NCBI RefSeq assembly: GCF_036322705.1
Contig: NZ_AP027270.1
Span: forward strand, 2,357,501 to 2,421,500
Source of the DNA: Maricaulis maris
Lineage (GTDB): Bacteria > Pseudomonadota > Alphaproteobacteria > Caulobacterales > Maricaulaceae
Direction of reading: 5' to 3'
DNA: 64,000 bases
Below the pieces are notes generated by a model. That model saw only the letters and a list, made by a program, of their open reading frames with translations. It searched no databases and was not told the DNA's origin. Both the position numbers and the translations under genes were made by a program. Below are positions 1 through 10,325 of this stretch, in pieces. Every line of letters starts with the position of its first letter. Positions within the stretch are counted from its first letter, which is position 1.

Positions 1-381
1 AATGCGGACCTCATGGAAGATGGCGTATTCGAAGAAGGCCCAGAACCAGGCCACGAAGAACATGACTTCCGAAGCGATGAACAGGATCATGCCATAGCGC
101 ATGCCGATATCGACAACGGCAGTGTGATCGCCGCGCTTGGATTCCTTGATCATGTCGCCCCACCAGCCGATCATCGTCCAGATGACGATGAGGAAGCCGA
201 GGATCAGGCCGCCGAAGGAGCCGTCGCCATACATGAAGGCGAGCGGATGATCAGCGGCCACAAGGCCAGCCATGTTTCCAACAGCGCCAATGGCCAGAAG
301 GAAAGCACCCAGCGAACCCACAAACGGCCACGGGCTCGGGTCAACCAGGTGGTAGTCGTGCTTAGCGGCATGCCCAGCCAT
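1..381 (-). CDS. ctaE: Cytochrome c oxidase subunit III, 3' end missing
   Basis: The first 127 codons of CoxC are present, running off the window edge. The protein is an integral inner-membrane subunit of aa3-type cytochrome c oxidase with no redox cofactor; it stabilises the core and the proton uptake path. The N-terminus reads MAGHAAKHDYHLVDPSPWP, followed by hydrophobic helices and the FIASEVMFFVAWFWAFF stretch with the conserved membrane Glu. It is the last visible gene of the minus-strand oxidase operon, 70 bases after ctaG. The ATG at 381 is the natural start because family homology begins there. Identification is secure; only the length is unknown. Confidence 0.96.
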   Translation of the reverse strand, partial: MAGHAAKHDYHLVDPSPWPFVGSLGAFLLAIGAVGNMAGLVAADHPLAFMYGDGSFGGLILGFLIVIWTMIGWWGDMIKESKRGDHTAVVDIGMRYGMILFIASEVMFFVAWFWAFFEYAIFHEVRI

Positions 382-451
382 CGCGAATCTCCTGCGATCT
401 CAAATCAGCGAAGTGTGCCCGTGATACGCGGCACACCCGAAAGGTTCAATG

Positions 452-1018
452 CTAAGGCGCGGCGTCGGTGTTGGCCGACCCCCCGTCTTGGGACTCAAAA
501 AACGTATAGGACAAGGTGATGGCGGTGACATCATCCAAGTGCGGCTCGTCATCCAGCAGCGGATCGACGAAGAACAGGACCGGCATCTCGATGCTCTCGC
601 CCGGTTGCAGCGTCTGCTGGGTGAAGCAGAAGCATTCCAGCTTCGAAAAATAGGTCGCCACCTTGTAGGGCGCGACATTATAGGTCGCGACGCCGGTAAC
701 CGGCTGGTCGGAATTATTGGTCGCCGTGTAATAGGCCAGCGCCGATTCACCGATCCGCACCGTCATGGAGCGCTGCACCGGCTCGAAGGTCCAGGGCAGG
801 TTGCGGTTGGTGTTGGCGTCGAAATAGACGGTGACTTCACGGTCAAGGATCGCACCGGCTTCGCCAACCGCGACCTGCGTCGTGCCACCATAGCCGGTGA
901 CCCGGCAGAACAGATCATACAGCGGCACGGCAGCGTAGGCTGCGCCGATCATCACCACCGCTCCAAGAGCGGCTATCCCGGCCACACGGGCATTCTTGTT
1001 GGCGGGCAGACGGATCAT
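452..1018 (-). CDS. ctaG: Cytochrome c oxidase assembly protein CtaG (Cox11)
   Basis: A 188-residue membrane-anchored copper chaperone that delivers Cu to the CuB site of oxidase subunit I. One N-terminal transmembrane helix (about residues 12-31) is followed by YDLFCRVTGYGG and a periplasmic immunoglobulin-like domain with the copper-binding pair in KLECFCFTQQTL (Cys-Phe-Cys). Length and motifs are typical of the family. It starts 3 bases after the small upstream gene and lies 70 bases before coxC, so it is a member of the same operon as its target CtaD. Confidence 0.96.
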   Translation of the reverse strand: MIRLPANKNARVAGIAALGAVVMIGAAYAAVPLYDLFCRVTGYGGTTQVAVGEAGAILDREVTVYFDANTNRNLPWTFEPVQRSMTVRIGESALAYYTATNNSDQPVTGVATYNVAPYKVATYFSKLECFCFTQQTLQPGESIEMPVLFFVDPLLDDEPHLDDVTAITLSYTFFESQDGGSANTDAAP

Positions 1019-1021
1019 GAT

Positions 1022-1213
1022 CTAGCCCCCCGCCACATTCTGCCCGAGACGGACCACGGTGATCGCGAAGACGGCGAACATGAAGCCGACCAGTGACAGC
1101 GCGATGACGACATTGCGCTTCTTGCGGGCCGCTTCCTGCTCCGGCGTCAACTTGACGCTTTCACCGGTCGGCTGGCCTTCGCGGGCATTCATCAGATCAG
1201 GCTTGGTTGTCAT
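1022..1213 (-). CDS. Small single-helix cytochrome oxidase-associated protein (CoxF-like)
   Basis: A 63-residue protein with a charged N-terminal half (LTPEQEAARKKRN) and one transmembrane helix (about residues 34-56). Its ATG shares one base with the ctaB stop codon (TGATG), so translation is probably coupled. Proteins of this size and layout between ctaB and ctaG in alphaproteobacteria are annotated as CoxF or oxidase accessory subunits. Position and topology support the call; there is no catalytic motif, and its role in assembly or in the mature enzyme is inferred. Confidence 0.8.
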   Translation of the reverse strand: MTTKPDLMNAREGQPTGESVKLTPEQEAARKKRNVVIALSLVGFMFAVFAITVVRLGQNVAGG

Positions 1214-2202
1214 CAGCTCACTCCAGGAATGGCTACATATGCACCAAATGCATGCTCAATGATCAATGCGGCAAAAAGGACCGTCAGATAGCCGATCGAA
1301 TAGGCGAACAGGTCGCGAGCGGCCTTGTCACCGGCGCGGACGGCATAGAGCGCGCCCTCCTCGGCCGATCCGGCCTCACCGGCGCGCGAGCGGAAGACCC
1401 GCCAGGCCAGCAGCAGGAAGAGCGCACCGCCACCCAGCGAGGTGGCGCCATAAACCGCACCGCCGAGCCCGGTCAGCACCGGCGCACCGGCGAAGACGAC
1501 CAGAACGATCGAATAGATGAGGATTTGCAGCCGCGTCGATTTGGCGCCCTTGGCGACCGGCATCATCGGGATGTTGGCCGCTTCGTAATCGCCGGACTTG
1601 TAGAGCGCCAGCGCCCAGGAATGGGGCGGGGTCCACAGGAAGATGATCATGAAGAGGATGACGGCATCGAGCGAGATCTCGCCGGTCACCGCGACCCAGC
1701 CGATCATCGGCGGGAAGGCTCCGGCGGCACCGCCAATGACGATATTCTGCGGCGTCGAGCGCTTGAGGATCATCGTGTAGATGACCGCATAGAAGAAGAT
1801 CGAGAAGGCCAGCAGGCCGGCCGCGAGATAATTGCTCGCCAGGGCCATCAGCAGGACCGACAGCACCGCCGCCACGACACCAAAACCGTAGGCATTGGCC
1901 ACCGACACCACACCGCGCGGGATCGGACGCTTGCGCGTGCGCTGCATGGTCGCGTCGATATCGGCGTCATAGGCCATGTTGAGCGCACCGGCCGCTCCGG
2001 CCCCGACGGCGAGGCAGAAAATCGACATCACGGCGAGGAAGGGATCGGCGTCAACGGGCGCGGCGATCAGACCGGCGAAGGCGGTGAAGACGACCAGCGT
2101 CATCACCCGCGGTTTCATCAGGTCAAAATAGTCGCGGGGCGAGGCTGTCGAAACAGCCTCGCCCTCTGCGCGATGGTCGCTTGGGGTCACGATTGTGTCC
2201 AA
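1213..2202 (-). CDS. ctaB: Protoheme IX farnesyltransferase (heme O synthase)
   Basis: A UbiA-superfamily polytopic membrane prenyltransferase that converts heme b to heme O using farnesyl diphosphate; heme O is the precursor of heme A in the oxidase. The first Asp-rich motif is in NMAYDADIDATMQRTRKRP, and a second conserved loop lies around YKSGDYEAANIPMMPVAKG. Length (about 329 residues) is normal. The first codon at 2202 is TTG with AGGA seven bases upstream; a GTG four codons later is an alternative. It sits 9 bases after ctaD. Confidence 0.96.
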   Translation of the reverse strand: MDTIVTPSDHRAEGEAVSTASPRDYFDLMKPRVMTLVVFTAFAGLIAAPVDADPFLAVMSIFCLAVGAGAAGALNMAYDADIDATMQRTRKRPIPRGVVSVANAYGFGVVAAVLSVLLMALASNYLAAGLLAFSIFFYAVIYTMILKRSTPQNIVIGGAAGAFPPMIGWVAVTGEISLDAVILFMIIFLWTPPHSWALALYKSGDYEAANIPMMPVAKGAKSTRLQILIYSIVLVVFAGAPVLTGLGGAVYGATSLGGGALFLLLAWRVFRSRAGEAGSAEEGALYAVRAGDKAARDLFAYSIGYLTVLFAALIIEHAFGAYVAIPGVS

Positions 2203-2211
2203 GATCTGATC

Positions 2212-3849
<1,638 letters not shown>

Positions 3850-3860
3850 TCAACCCATCC

Positions 3861-4709
3861 TTAGTCGAGTTGCGCCAGGCGCGTTTCCCGCGCGGCGGTA
3901 TATTCAGCAATGATGGCGTCAGCGGCCTCGGAATACTCGTTCTCGGCCTTTGCCGCGATCCAGGCGTCGAAGACATCCTGGGGAACGACGTGAACCTCGA
4001 TCGGCATGAAGGCGTGGCGCAGGCCACACAATTCAGAACACTGACCGTAGTAGACGCCTTCCTGCTCGGCCCGGAACCAGGCTTCGTTGATGCGGCCCGG
4101 AATGGCGTCCATCTTGGTCCCGAATGCCGGCATCGCCCAGTTGTGGATGACGTCCGACGCGGTCACCTGGAGGCGGACCGTGGCGTCGATCGGAACGACC
4201 AGCGGATAGTCGACCGACAGGTTGCGCAGCTGGCCCGGCTGGAGATCCGGCTCTTCGACCATGTTGGAGAAGTATTCCGCGACTTCATGGTCGGGATACT
4301 CATAGGACCAGTTCCACTGGTTGCCCGTCGCCTTCAGCGTGAAGTCGGCTTCCGGGATATCATCCTGGAAGTAGAGCAGCGGGAAGGACGGGATGGCGAT
4401 CCCGATCAGGATCAGTACCGGCACAGCCGTCCACACCACTTCGAGCAGCGTGTTGTGGCTGTTCTTTGATGGCGTCGGATTGGCCTTCCGGTTGAACCGG
4501 ATCATCACATAGATCAGCAGGCCCATCACGAGCAGCGTGATCGCGGTGATGATCACCAGCAGGATATTATGGAACGAGGTCACCTGTTCCATGATCGGCG
4601 TCACGGCCGGCTGAAAGCCGAGGCCCCCGTCAGTCGGTTGACCGGGCGTAGCGAACGCGCCGGCAGCGAAAGTCGTCCAAGTGAGCGCAAGTGCGGTCAG
4701 GAATCGCAT
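3861..4709 (-). CDS. ctaC: Cytochrome c oxidase subunit II
   Basis: A 282-residue CuA subunit and entry point of electrons from cytochrome c. A Sec signal peptide (cleavage near AFA-TP) is followed by two transmembrane helices (about residues 47-70 and 90-112) and a periplasmic cupredoxin domain. The CuA ligands are in DVIHNWAMPAFG and YYGQCSELCGLRHAFM (two Cys, Glu, His, Met). An in-frame ATG 14 codons upstream (4751) is possible, but the start at 4709 begins directly with the signal peptide and has GGGGAAG before it. It heads the operon, so the main promoter should lie just upstream. Confidence 0.96.
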   Translation of the reverse strand: MRFLTALALTWTTFAAGAFATPGQPTDGGLGFQPAVTPIMEQVTSFHNILLVIITAITLLVMGLLIYVMIRFNRKANPTPSKNSHNTLLEVVWTAVPVLILIGIAIPSFPLLYFQDDIPEADFTLKATGNQWNWSYEYPDHEVAEYFSNMVEEPDLQPGQLRNLSVDYPLVVPIDATVRLQVTASDVIHNWAMPAFGTKMDAIPGRINEAWFRAEQEGVYYGQCSELCGLRHAFMPIEVHVVPQDVFDAWIAAKAENEYSEAADAIIAEYTAARETRLAQLD

Positions 4710-5260
4710 GGCTTCCCCATACAAGTCAGTCATTAAGGCGGGACTACCCACCGGTGGCGGCGGAATATAGAGCCCGTCTCCAGCCGTGTCAGGCCGTCAA
4801 CGGTAATTTTCTCGTATCATTCACACTAGGGGCGGCATTACAGGAGAATGCGCTCCTGTGGAAGGCCGTTTACCCAGCTTCATTCGCTCTGGTCATCCGT
4901 CGTTTCGTACCCGACCAATCATGGGGCGCTTCACGGCGACGGGAAGGCCGCAATGATGCGTCCATTCGTCTCATACAGCGCTCGAGGCCTGCCCTGACAG
5001 GCCGGAACCGCCTGCGCCGCCGCACTCGATCCGGCGCCCGGGTCCACGCGACCGGGGTGTGCCGACGGTGAGACCGCCTCCGGCCCGGGATGAAACCGCC
5101 GCTGTCGCAGGACGAAATGCCGCGTCTGCGAATCAGGGTGAGCGCCGCCAAGGGCTGAGCGGACGCCCGGCCCGACTGTGCTCCGCGACCCGCCCTGTGT
5201 TCACGCCCGGCACGTGCTCGACTATGTAAGGTGTATGGAAGCCCCGGGAGTGTGCGCATC
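4710..5260. other. Intergenic region between divergent ctaC and tldD
   Basis: About 550 bases without a convincing gene. Open frames here have biased, arginine/proline-rich translations, no ribosome binding site and no recognisable family. The region should contain the promoters of the oxidase operon (leftward) and of tldD (rightward); I could not place either with confidence. A TTGACG hexamer on the minus strand near 4795-4800 has no well-spaced -10 partner. Confidence 0.5.
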
Positions 5261-6676
5261 ATGTCCGATGATCCGATCAGCCAGTTCGAGTTTGATGCCG
5301 ACAGCGTGCAGCCCATCCTGCATGACGCGCTGCATGGCGCGGATGATGGCGAGCTCTTCCTGGAGACCGAGGTTTCCGAATCGCTGGTGTTTGATGATGG
5401 CCGCCTGAAAGCCGCCAATCTGGACTCCTCGCGCGGCTTCGGCCTGCGCTGCGTGGCCGGCGACGCGTTCGGCTATGCCCACTCCTCCGACCCGACGCTC
5501 GATGCCGTCCGCCGCGCCGCCGAGGCCGCCTCGGCGGTCAAGCGTGGCCATGCCGGCGTTCTGGCGCCGCCGCCGGCCGGCACCAATCGCAAGCTCTATG
5601 ATGCCATCGACCCGGTCGCCCGGCCCGGTTTCGAGACCAAGGCAGCCCTGCTGCAGGAAATCGACGCCTATTGCCGGACGAGGGACGCCAGCGTGGTCCA
5701 GGTCTCGGCCTCGATCGCCGGAGCCAAGCGCTCGGTCTCGATCCTGCGCGCCGATGGTGATCTGAAAACCGATATCCGCCCGCTGGTCCGGCTGAACATC
5801 TCGGTGACCGTTGAGCGCGGTGGACGCCGCGAGACCGGTTCCGCCGGTGCCGGTGGCCGGGCCGAGTTCGACCGCTGGATCACACCCGATGCCTGGAAAC
5901 CGATGGCCGACGAGGCGCTGCGCATTGCCCGGGTCAATCTCGATGCGGTCGACGCGCCGGCCGGCGTGTTCGACGTCGTGCTCGGACCGGGCTGGCCCGC
6001 CGTCCTGCTGCACGAGGCTGTCGGTCACGGCCTGGAAGGTGATTTCAACCGCAAGGGTTCGTCCGCCTTCGCCGGTCGCATGGGCCAGCAGGTGGCGGCC
6101 AAGGGCGTCACCGTCATCGATGACGGCACCATGCCGGAGCGGCGCGGTTCGCTGACGATTGACGATGAAGGCACGCCGACCGAACGCTCGGTCCTGATCG
6201 AGGACGGCATCCTGACCGGCTATATGCAGGACCGCATGAATGCCCGCCTGATGGGTCACAAGCCGACCGGCAATGGCCGCCGCCAGTCCTACGCCCACCC
6301 GCCCCTGCCGCGCATGACCAATACCTACATGCTGGCCGGCGAGCACAAGCGCGAGGAAATGGTCGAAAGCCTGAAGGACGGCATCTATGCCGTGAATTTC
6401 GGCGGCGGCCAGGTCGACATCACCTCCGGCAAGTTCGTCTTCCAGTGCACCGAGGCCTATCGCGTGCAGGACGGCAAGATCGTCGCCCCGGTCAAGGGCG
6501 CGACCCTGATCGGCGACGGTCCGACCGCCCTCACCCAGATCACCATGATCGGCGATGATTTCGAGATGGATCCGGGGGTCGGCGTCTGCGGCAAGGCGGG
6601 CCAGGGCGTGCCTGTCGGGGTCGGCCAGCCGAGCCTGAAAATCTCCGGCCTGACGGTCGGTGGATCGGGCAGCTAG
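5261..6676 (+). CDS. tldD: TldD family metalloprotease
   Basis: Zinc metalloprotease of the TldD/PmbA (U62) family, 471 residues, cytosolic. In other bacteria TldD acts with TldE on peptides such as antitoxins and microcin precursors. The HExxxH motif is HEAVGHGLEGD (about residue 255), and the C-terminal conserved block GVCGKAGQGVPVGVGQP is intact. The chosen ATG (MSDDPISQF) fits the usual TldD N-terminus; an in-frame upstream ATG at 5231 would add only ten residues. The partner gene tldE/pmbA is not in this window. It stands alone, downstream of a long intergenic region. Confidence 0.94.
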   Translation: MSDDPISQFEFDADSVQPILHDALHGADDGELFLETEVSESLVFDDGRLKAANLDSSRGFGLRCVAGDAFGYAHSSDPTLDAVRRAAEAASAVKRGHAGVLAPPPAGTNRKLYDAIDPVARPGFETKAALLQEIDAYCRTRDASVVQVSASIAGAKRSVSILRADGDLKTDIRPLVRLNISVTVERGGRRETGSAGAGGRAEFDRWITPDAWKPMADEALRIARVNLDAVDAPAGVFDVVLGPGWPAVLLHEAVGHGLEGDFNRKGSSAFAGRMGQQVAAKGVTVIDDGTMPERRGSLTIDDEGTPTERSVLIEDGILTGYMQDRMNARLMGHKPTGNGRRQSYAHPPLPRMTNTYMLAGEHKREEMVESLKDGIYAVNFGGGQVDITSGKFVFQCTEAYRVQDGKIVAPVKGATLIGDGPTALTQITMIGDDFEMDPGVGVCGKAGQGVPVGVGQPSLKISGLTVGGSGS

Positions 6677-6735
6677 CCCGTCTGACTGAAATTTCATGTC
6701 GGGCCGAAACGTCGATAACATGTCGGCGGGCTGCC

Positions 6736-6754
6736 GATATTATCGCATAATATC
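6736..6754. promoter_or_regulatory. Perfect 8+8 inverted repeat, candidate operator
   Basis: GATATTAT and ATAATATC flank a CGC spacer, giving a perfect 19-base palindrome in an AT-rich patch 146 bases upstream of the TonB-receptor-like gene. Possible roles are an operator for that gene or a hairpin after tldD; there is no U-tract, so an operator is favoured. The regulator is unknown. Confidence 0.4.
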
Positions 6755-6899
6755 AAACAATTAGAGAAGCGTCCCTCCGGCAGGGCGGCACCCGCATAAC
6801 GGGTCCGTGAGCAACCTTACCGAAGCTTACGTAGCGGCCGCGCTCCGTCACCCCTAGAGCGGGTTGGCGGGGCGTGGGGCCGCAACAACACTGAGGGAC

Positions 6900-9017
6900 A
6901 TGATGCGAGGGACAATCAGATACGGGGCGGCCAGTGCGTGCATCGGCGCGCTCCTGGCAACGCCAGCCTGGGCCGTTCAGGACGGACCGGCAGCGGTGAC
7001 GACACCGCAAGTACAAGGCCAGGCGGGTGTCGCCACCTATGAGCCGGGCTTCTTTACCGACTACGCTCCGGTCACCGCGCTCGACATGGTGTCGCGCGTG
7101 CCGGGCTTCGGCCTGTCGAACGGCGATACCAGCCGACGCGGCCTGGGCGACAGTTTCGGCAATCTGCTGATCGACGGACGACGCCCGTCCAACAAGTCGC
7201 TGTCGCTGCAGACGGTGCTGCAGCGCATTCCGGTTGGCGATGTCGAACGGATCGAGTTGATCCAGGAAGCCCTGCCGCAATATGACATGCGCGGTCACTC
7301 CCGGCTGGTGAATGTGATCCTGCGCGAGGGTGCCGGCCGGGCCGGTTCCTGGGATGCCCGGATCCAGATGTCCGACAGCGGACGGCTCGGCCCGCGCATC
7401 ATCGCCTCCTACACGACCCCGGTCGGGCCGACCGAGATGACCTTCGGCATCGACACCGGGATGAGCGGCAACCGGGTCGAGCGTCACACCGCGGATCATG
7501 ATGCCGCTGATGTCGAATTTCGGCGGGGGCACGATAACGACCAGCGTCAGTACGAGGAGTTCGCGCCGACCTGGTCGATGAACTGGGACATTGATGACGA
7601 TTCCCGCCTGCGCGTCGACGCCCGCGCCAATGTCTGGACCTGGCACCGCGTGCGTTTCGCCGATGTTTATGCGGTGTCCGGCTCGACCCTGACGCCGGAA
7701 TGGTATGAGCACAATGAGACCGAGAACCATGGCAGCCTCTATTCCGGCACCCTGTCCTACCAGCGCGAGCTGAGCGAGCACCTGTCCTCGGAAACCCTCT
7801 TCCTGGCGACGCGTGAGCGTTATGAGGATGGTCCGGAAGCCTATGAGAGCTATGATCCGCAGACCGGTTTCATCGGCGCGCAGATTGTCGATGCGGCCGG
7901 CGAGACCGAGGAAACCGCCTTCCGCCAGACCCTGTCCTGGGATCCCGATGAGCGCCATTCGCTCGAGATCGGCGGCGAGTACGCGCTCAATGCCCGCGAC
8001 ACGGATTTCGCGATCGCGCTGGATGACGGCACCACGGTGACCGTGCTCGACCTGCCGGTCTCCTCGACCCGGGTCGAGGAAAGCCGCAGCGAGCTCTTCG
8101 CCAACCATGTCTGGCAGATCAATGACCGGTTCAGCCTGGAAAGCGGGCTGCGGTACGAATTCTCCGAGATCACCCAGACCGGCGATGCCCAGCAGACCCG
8201 CTCCTTCACCTACCCCAAACCGAGCGTGACGCTGAACTACCGCTCCGACGACCGCAATCGCTTTCGCCTGAGCGGACGCCGGGATGTTGATCAGCTGGAC
8301 TTCGGCAAATTTGCCTCGTCGGTCGATGTCCAGGACGGCAATTCCACTCTGGGCAATCCGGACTATGTGCCCCAGCGCACCTGGACGCTGGAAGGCGAGT
8401 GGGAGCGACGCTTCGGCGATGACGGCTCCTTCTCGCTGCAGATCGGCTATGACTGGGTCGAGGACCTTGATGGCTGGATTTCGATCACGACACCGACCGG
8501 TGTCTTCGATGCGCCCGGCAATATCGGCGATGGCACCAATCTGCGCGTCACCGGCAACATGACCACCCCGCTGGACGCCTTCGGCCTTCAGAACGCGGTC
8601 CTGGATATCTTCCTGGAGTGGTACAACACCAATGTCGAAGACCCGCTGACCGGCGAGGACCGGCACTGGTCCGGTTATCGCGAATGGGAGCTGGCGCTCG
8701 ATTTCCGCCAGACCTTCCCGCAGAGCCAGATGGCCTGGGGCTGGGATTATCATTGGGTCACCAACGGCGAAGTGTTCCGGGCGCGCGAGTACCAGGAACA
8801 CGACAATACCGACGGCGACCTTGATATTTACGTCGAGACGACCCGCTTTCTCGGTGTGACCCTGCGCGCCCAGGTGGATGGCGTCTTCAATGATGGCGAT
8901 GAGCGTCGGCGCGTCTTCTATGACGGCTCCCGCGCCAATGGCATCATCGACTCGATCGACTATCAAAACTGGTCCATGGGTCGCACTTTCCAGATCAGTG
9001 CCCGCAGCACCTTCTGA
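6900..9017 (+). CDS. TonB-dependent-receptor-like outer membrane protein
   Basis: A 705-residue outer membrane protein. A signal peptide ends near PAWA-VQ; a plug domain follows (about residues 35-130) with the typical NLLIDGRRPSNKS and IPVGDVERIELIQ blocks, then a beta-barrel rich in alternating aromatic/polar strands that ends in a C-terminal Phe (SARSTF), the usual outer-membrane signature. No clear N-terminal TonB box or signalling extension is visible, and the substrate cannot be read from sequence. The ATG at 6900 follows GAGGGA; the TTG 12 codons upstream is less likely. A short palindrome upstream may regulate it. Confidence 0.8.
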   Translation: MMRGTIRYGAASACIGALLATPAWAVQDGPAAVTTPQVQGQAGVATYEPGFFTDYAPVTALDMVSRVPGFGLSNGDTSRRGLGDSFGNLLIDGRRPSNKSLSLQTVLQRIPVGDVERIELIQEALPQYDMRGHSRLVNVILREGAGRAGSWDARIQMSDSGRLGPRIIASYTTPVGPTEMTFGIDTGMSGNRVERHTADHDAADVEFRRGHDNDQRQYEEFAPTWSMNWDIDDDSRLRVDARANVWTWHRVRFADVYAVSGSTLTPEWYEHNETENHGSLYSGTLSYQRELSEHLSSETLFLATRERYEDGPEAYESYDPQTGFIGAQIVDAAGETEETAFRQTLSWDPDERHSLEIGGEYALNARDTDFAIALDDGTTVTVLDLPVSSTRVEESRSELFANHVWQINDRFSLESGLRYEFSEITQTGDAQQTRSFTYPKPSVTLNYRSDDRNRFRLSGRRDVDQLDFGKFASSVDVQDGNSTLGNPDYVPQRTWTLEGEWERRFGDDGSFSLQIGYDWVEDLDGWISITTPTGVFDAPGNIGDGTNLRVTGNMTTPLDAFGLQNAVLDIFLEWYNTNVEDPLTGEDRHWSGYREWELALDFRQTFPQSQMAWGWDYHWVTNGEVFRAREYQEHDNTDGDLDIYVETTRFLGVTLRAQVDGVFNDGDERRRVFYDGSRANGIIDSIDYQNWSMGRTFQISARSTF

Positions 9018-9039
9018 TCCGACCCTTGATAGGCTCCGT

Positions 9040-9072
9040 ATCGGCATTGGCGGCCAGGTCGCCAATGCCGAT
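9040..9072 (+). terminator. Hairpin downstream of the receptor-like gene
   Basis: A perfect 13-bp stem (ATCGGCATTGGCG / CGCCAATGCCGAT) with a 7-base loop starts 22 bases after the stop codon at 9017. No T-run follows, so it may be a weak terminator or an mRNA 3'-end stabiliser. Confidence 0.5.
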
Positions 9073-9253
9073 CACATTCCGGGGAGGTCTTGCTCCGGCT
9101 GCTGGCGAAGGCCGGCGCGCGGGTCTAGACTTTGCCTTGGTCAGGGTCCGACGCGGATCCGGACCAGGACTTCATCCTGTGCCGGCGAGGGGGCGGCTGG
9201 CGCATCTTCGCCGCGTCGGTCAGCCGACTGCGCGGCCAGGCACAGGAGCGTGC

Positions 9254-10246
9254 ATGTCGAACCGTGACGGCCAGCTTGGCCTCTACCCCGCCCTCTCACG
9301 CGCCCTGATGGCCGGCACAGCCCTCACGCTGGCCAGCCTGACGTTGACGGCGCCCAGCCTGGCCCAAACCGCCTCCAGCCAGACCGCGCCGATCCATACC
9401 ATCGTACCGCTGGAGCGTGCGCCGAGCGGCCACCTGCTGCTGCCGGTCACCCTCAATGGCGGCGAGCCGCAGACCTTTATCCTCGACACCGGGGCCAGCA
9501 ATACCGCCATCGCCCAGCCGGTCGCCGAAGCCACCGGCTTTGTCTCGCAATGGCAGAGCTATGATCTCGTCCAGTCGCTCAATGACCGTTTCGATGCCGA
9601 GCGCTACGTGATCGACCAGCTGGTGATGACCGGGGTCGCGCCGGTCAGCGTCAACAGCGTGATCATCCCGGTCCCCGCCGATCATCCCCTGCCGGTGGCC
9701 GGCCTGCTGGGGGCCGACGCGATCCGGTCTGACCGTTACGAGATCGATTTCGAGGGCGCCACGCTTCGCCTCGACAGCGCCGCTGCCGAGCATCCGGACG
9801 GCCGCATCGAGCCCCGCGGCCTGCTGATCGGCCAGGCCCAGCTGCGCCGACGCTCGGCACCGGTCCATGTCATCATTGATACCGGCAGTTCCCACACGCT
9901 GATCAATCGCGAGCTGCGCCGCCACCTGTTTGATGCGGGGGTCCAGTTCAACATCAATGTCCGGGTCACGGGGATCGAGGATGGCGACGGCGAGGAGGCC
10001 GCGCCGGTCCTGCTTCGCCAGCTCCAGATCGGTGGCCTGTGCGTCGACCGGGCCCCCGCCCTGCAGTCCGATCTCGACGTGTTTGACGCCATGGGCTGGG
10101 CCGACGAGCCGGCCATGGTGATCGGCATGGACACGCTGCGCCACGCCCGCCTGCGCATCGACCGGACCAGCGGCGTCTTCGAGATATCCGGCAGCACGGA
10201 AGACACGCAGTGCAATGGCGACCGGGTCCAGATGCCCGGCCTCTGA
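9254..10246 (+). CDS. Secreted two-lobed retropepsin-like aspartic protease
   Basis: A 330-residue exported protein. The signal peptide ends near PSLAQT. Two retropepsin-like lobes follow in one chain, each with its own catalytic-type motif: FILDTGASNT (about residue 80) and VIIDTGSSHTL (about residue 210). In retropepsins the enzyme is a dimer of such lobes, so this chain could form an active site by itself. The start is ATG at 9254 with AGGAG upstream; the frame is open further upstream but without family similarity. Target peptides are unknown. A strong bidirectional terminator separates it from the convergent POT gene. Confidence 0.75.
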   Translation: MSNRDGQLGLYPALSRALMAGTALTLASLTLTAPSLAQTASSQTAPIHTIVPLERAPSGHLLLPVTLNGGEPQTFILDTGASNTAIAQPVAEATGFVSQWQSYDLVQSLNDRFDAERYVIDQLVMTGVAPVSVNSVIIPVPADHPLPVAGLLGADAIRSDRYEIDFEGATLRLDSAAAEHPDGRIEPRGLLIGQAQLRRRSAPVHVIIDTGSSHTLINRELRRHLFDAGVQFNINVRVTGIEDGDGEEAAPVLLRQLQIGGLCVDRAPALQSDLDVFDAMGWADEPAMVIGMDTLRHARLRIDRTSGVFEISGSTEDTQCNGDRVQMPGL

Positions 10247-10270
10247 ATCCCGCCACTGCAGCGCAAAGAA

Positions 10271-10302
10271 AAAGGCCGCGGAACAGGCGTTCCGCGGCCT
10301 TT
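10271..10302. terminator. Bidirectional intrinsic terminator
   Basis: A perfect 14-bp stem, AAAGGCCGCGGAAC paired with GTTCCGCGGCCTTT, with a 4-base AGGC loop. A-rich sequence on the left and T-rich on the right allow it to act on both the protease gene (plus) and the POT transporter gene (minus), which converge here. Confidence 0.9.
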
Positions 10303-10325
10303 CTCTATGGCTGTCCGGAACCGGA

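Noticed and set aside
4691-5418. Possible genes in the ctaC-tldD gap (plus frame to 5071, minus frame 4870-5418)
   Set aside because: Translations are Arg/Ser/Pro-rich with no family and no start signal; the minus frame overlaps the start of tldD.
6753-9065. 770-codon open frame on the minus strand
   Set aside because: Antisense to the receptor-like gene; no signal, motif or ribosome binding site.
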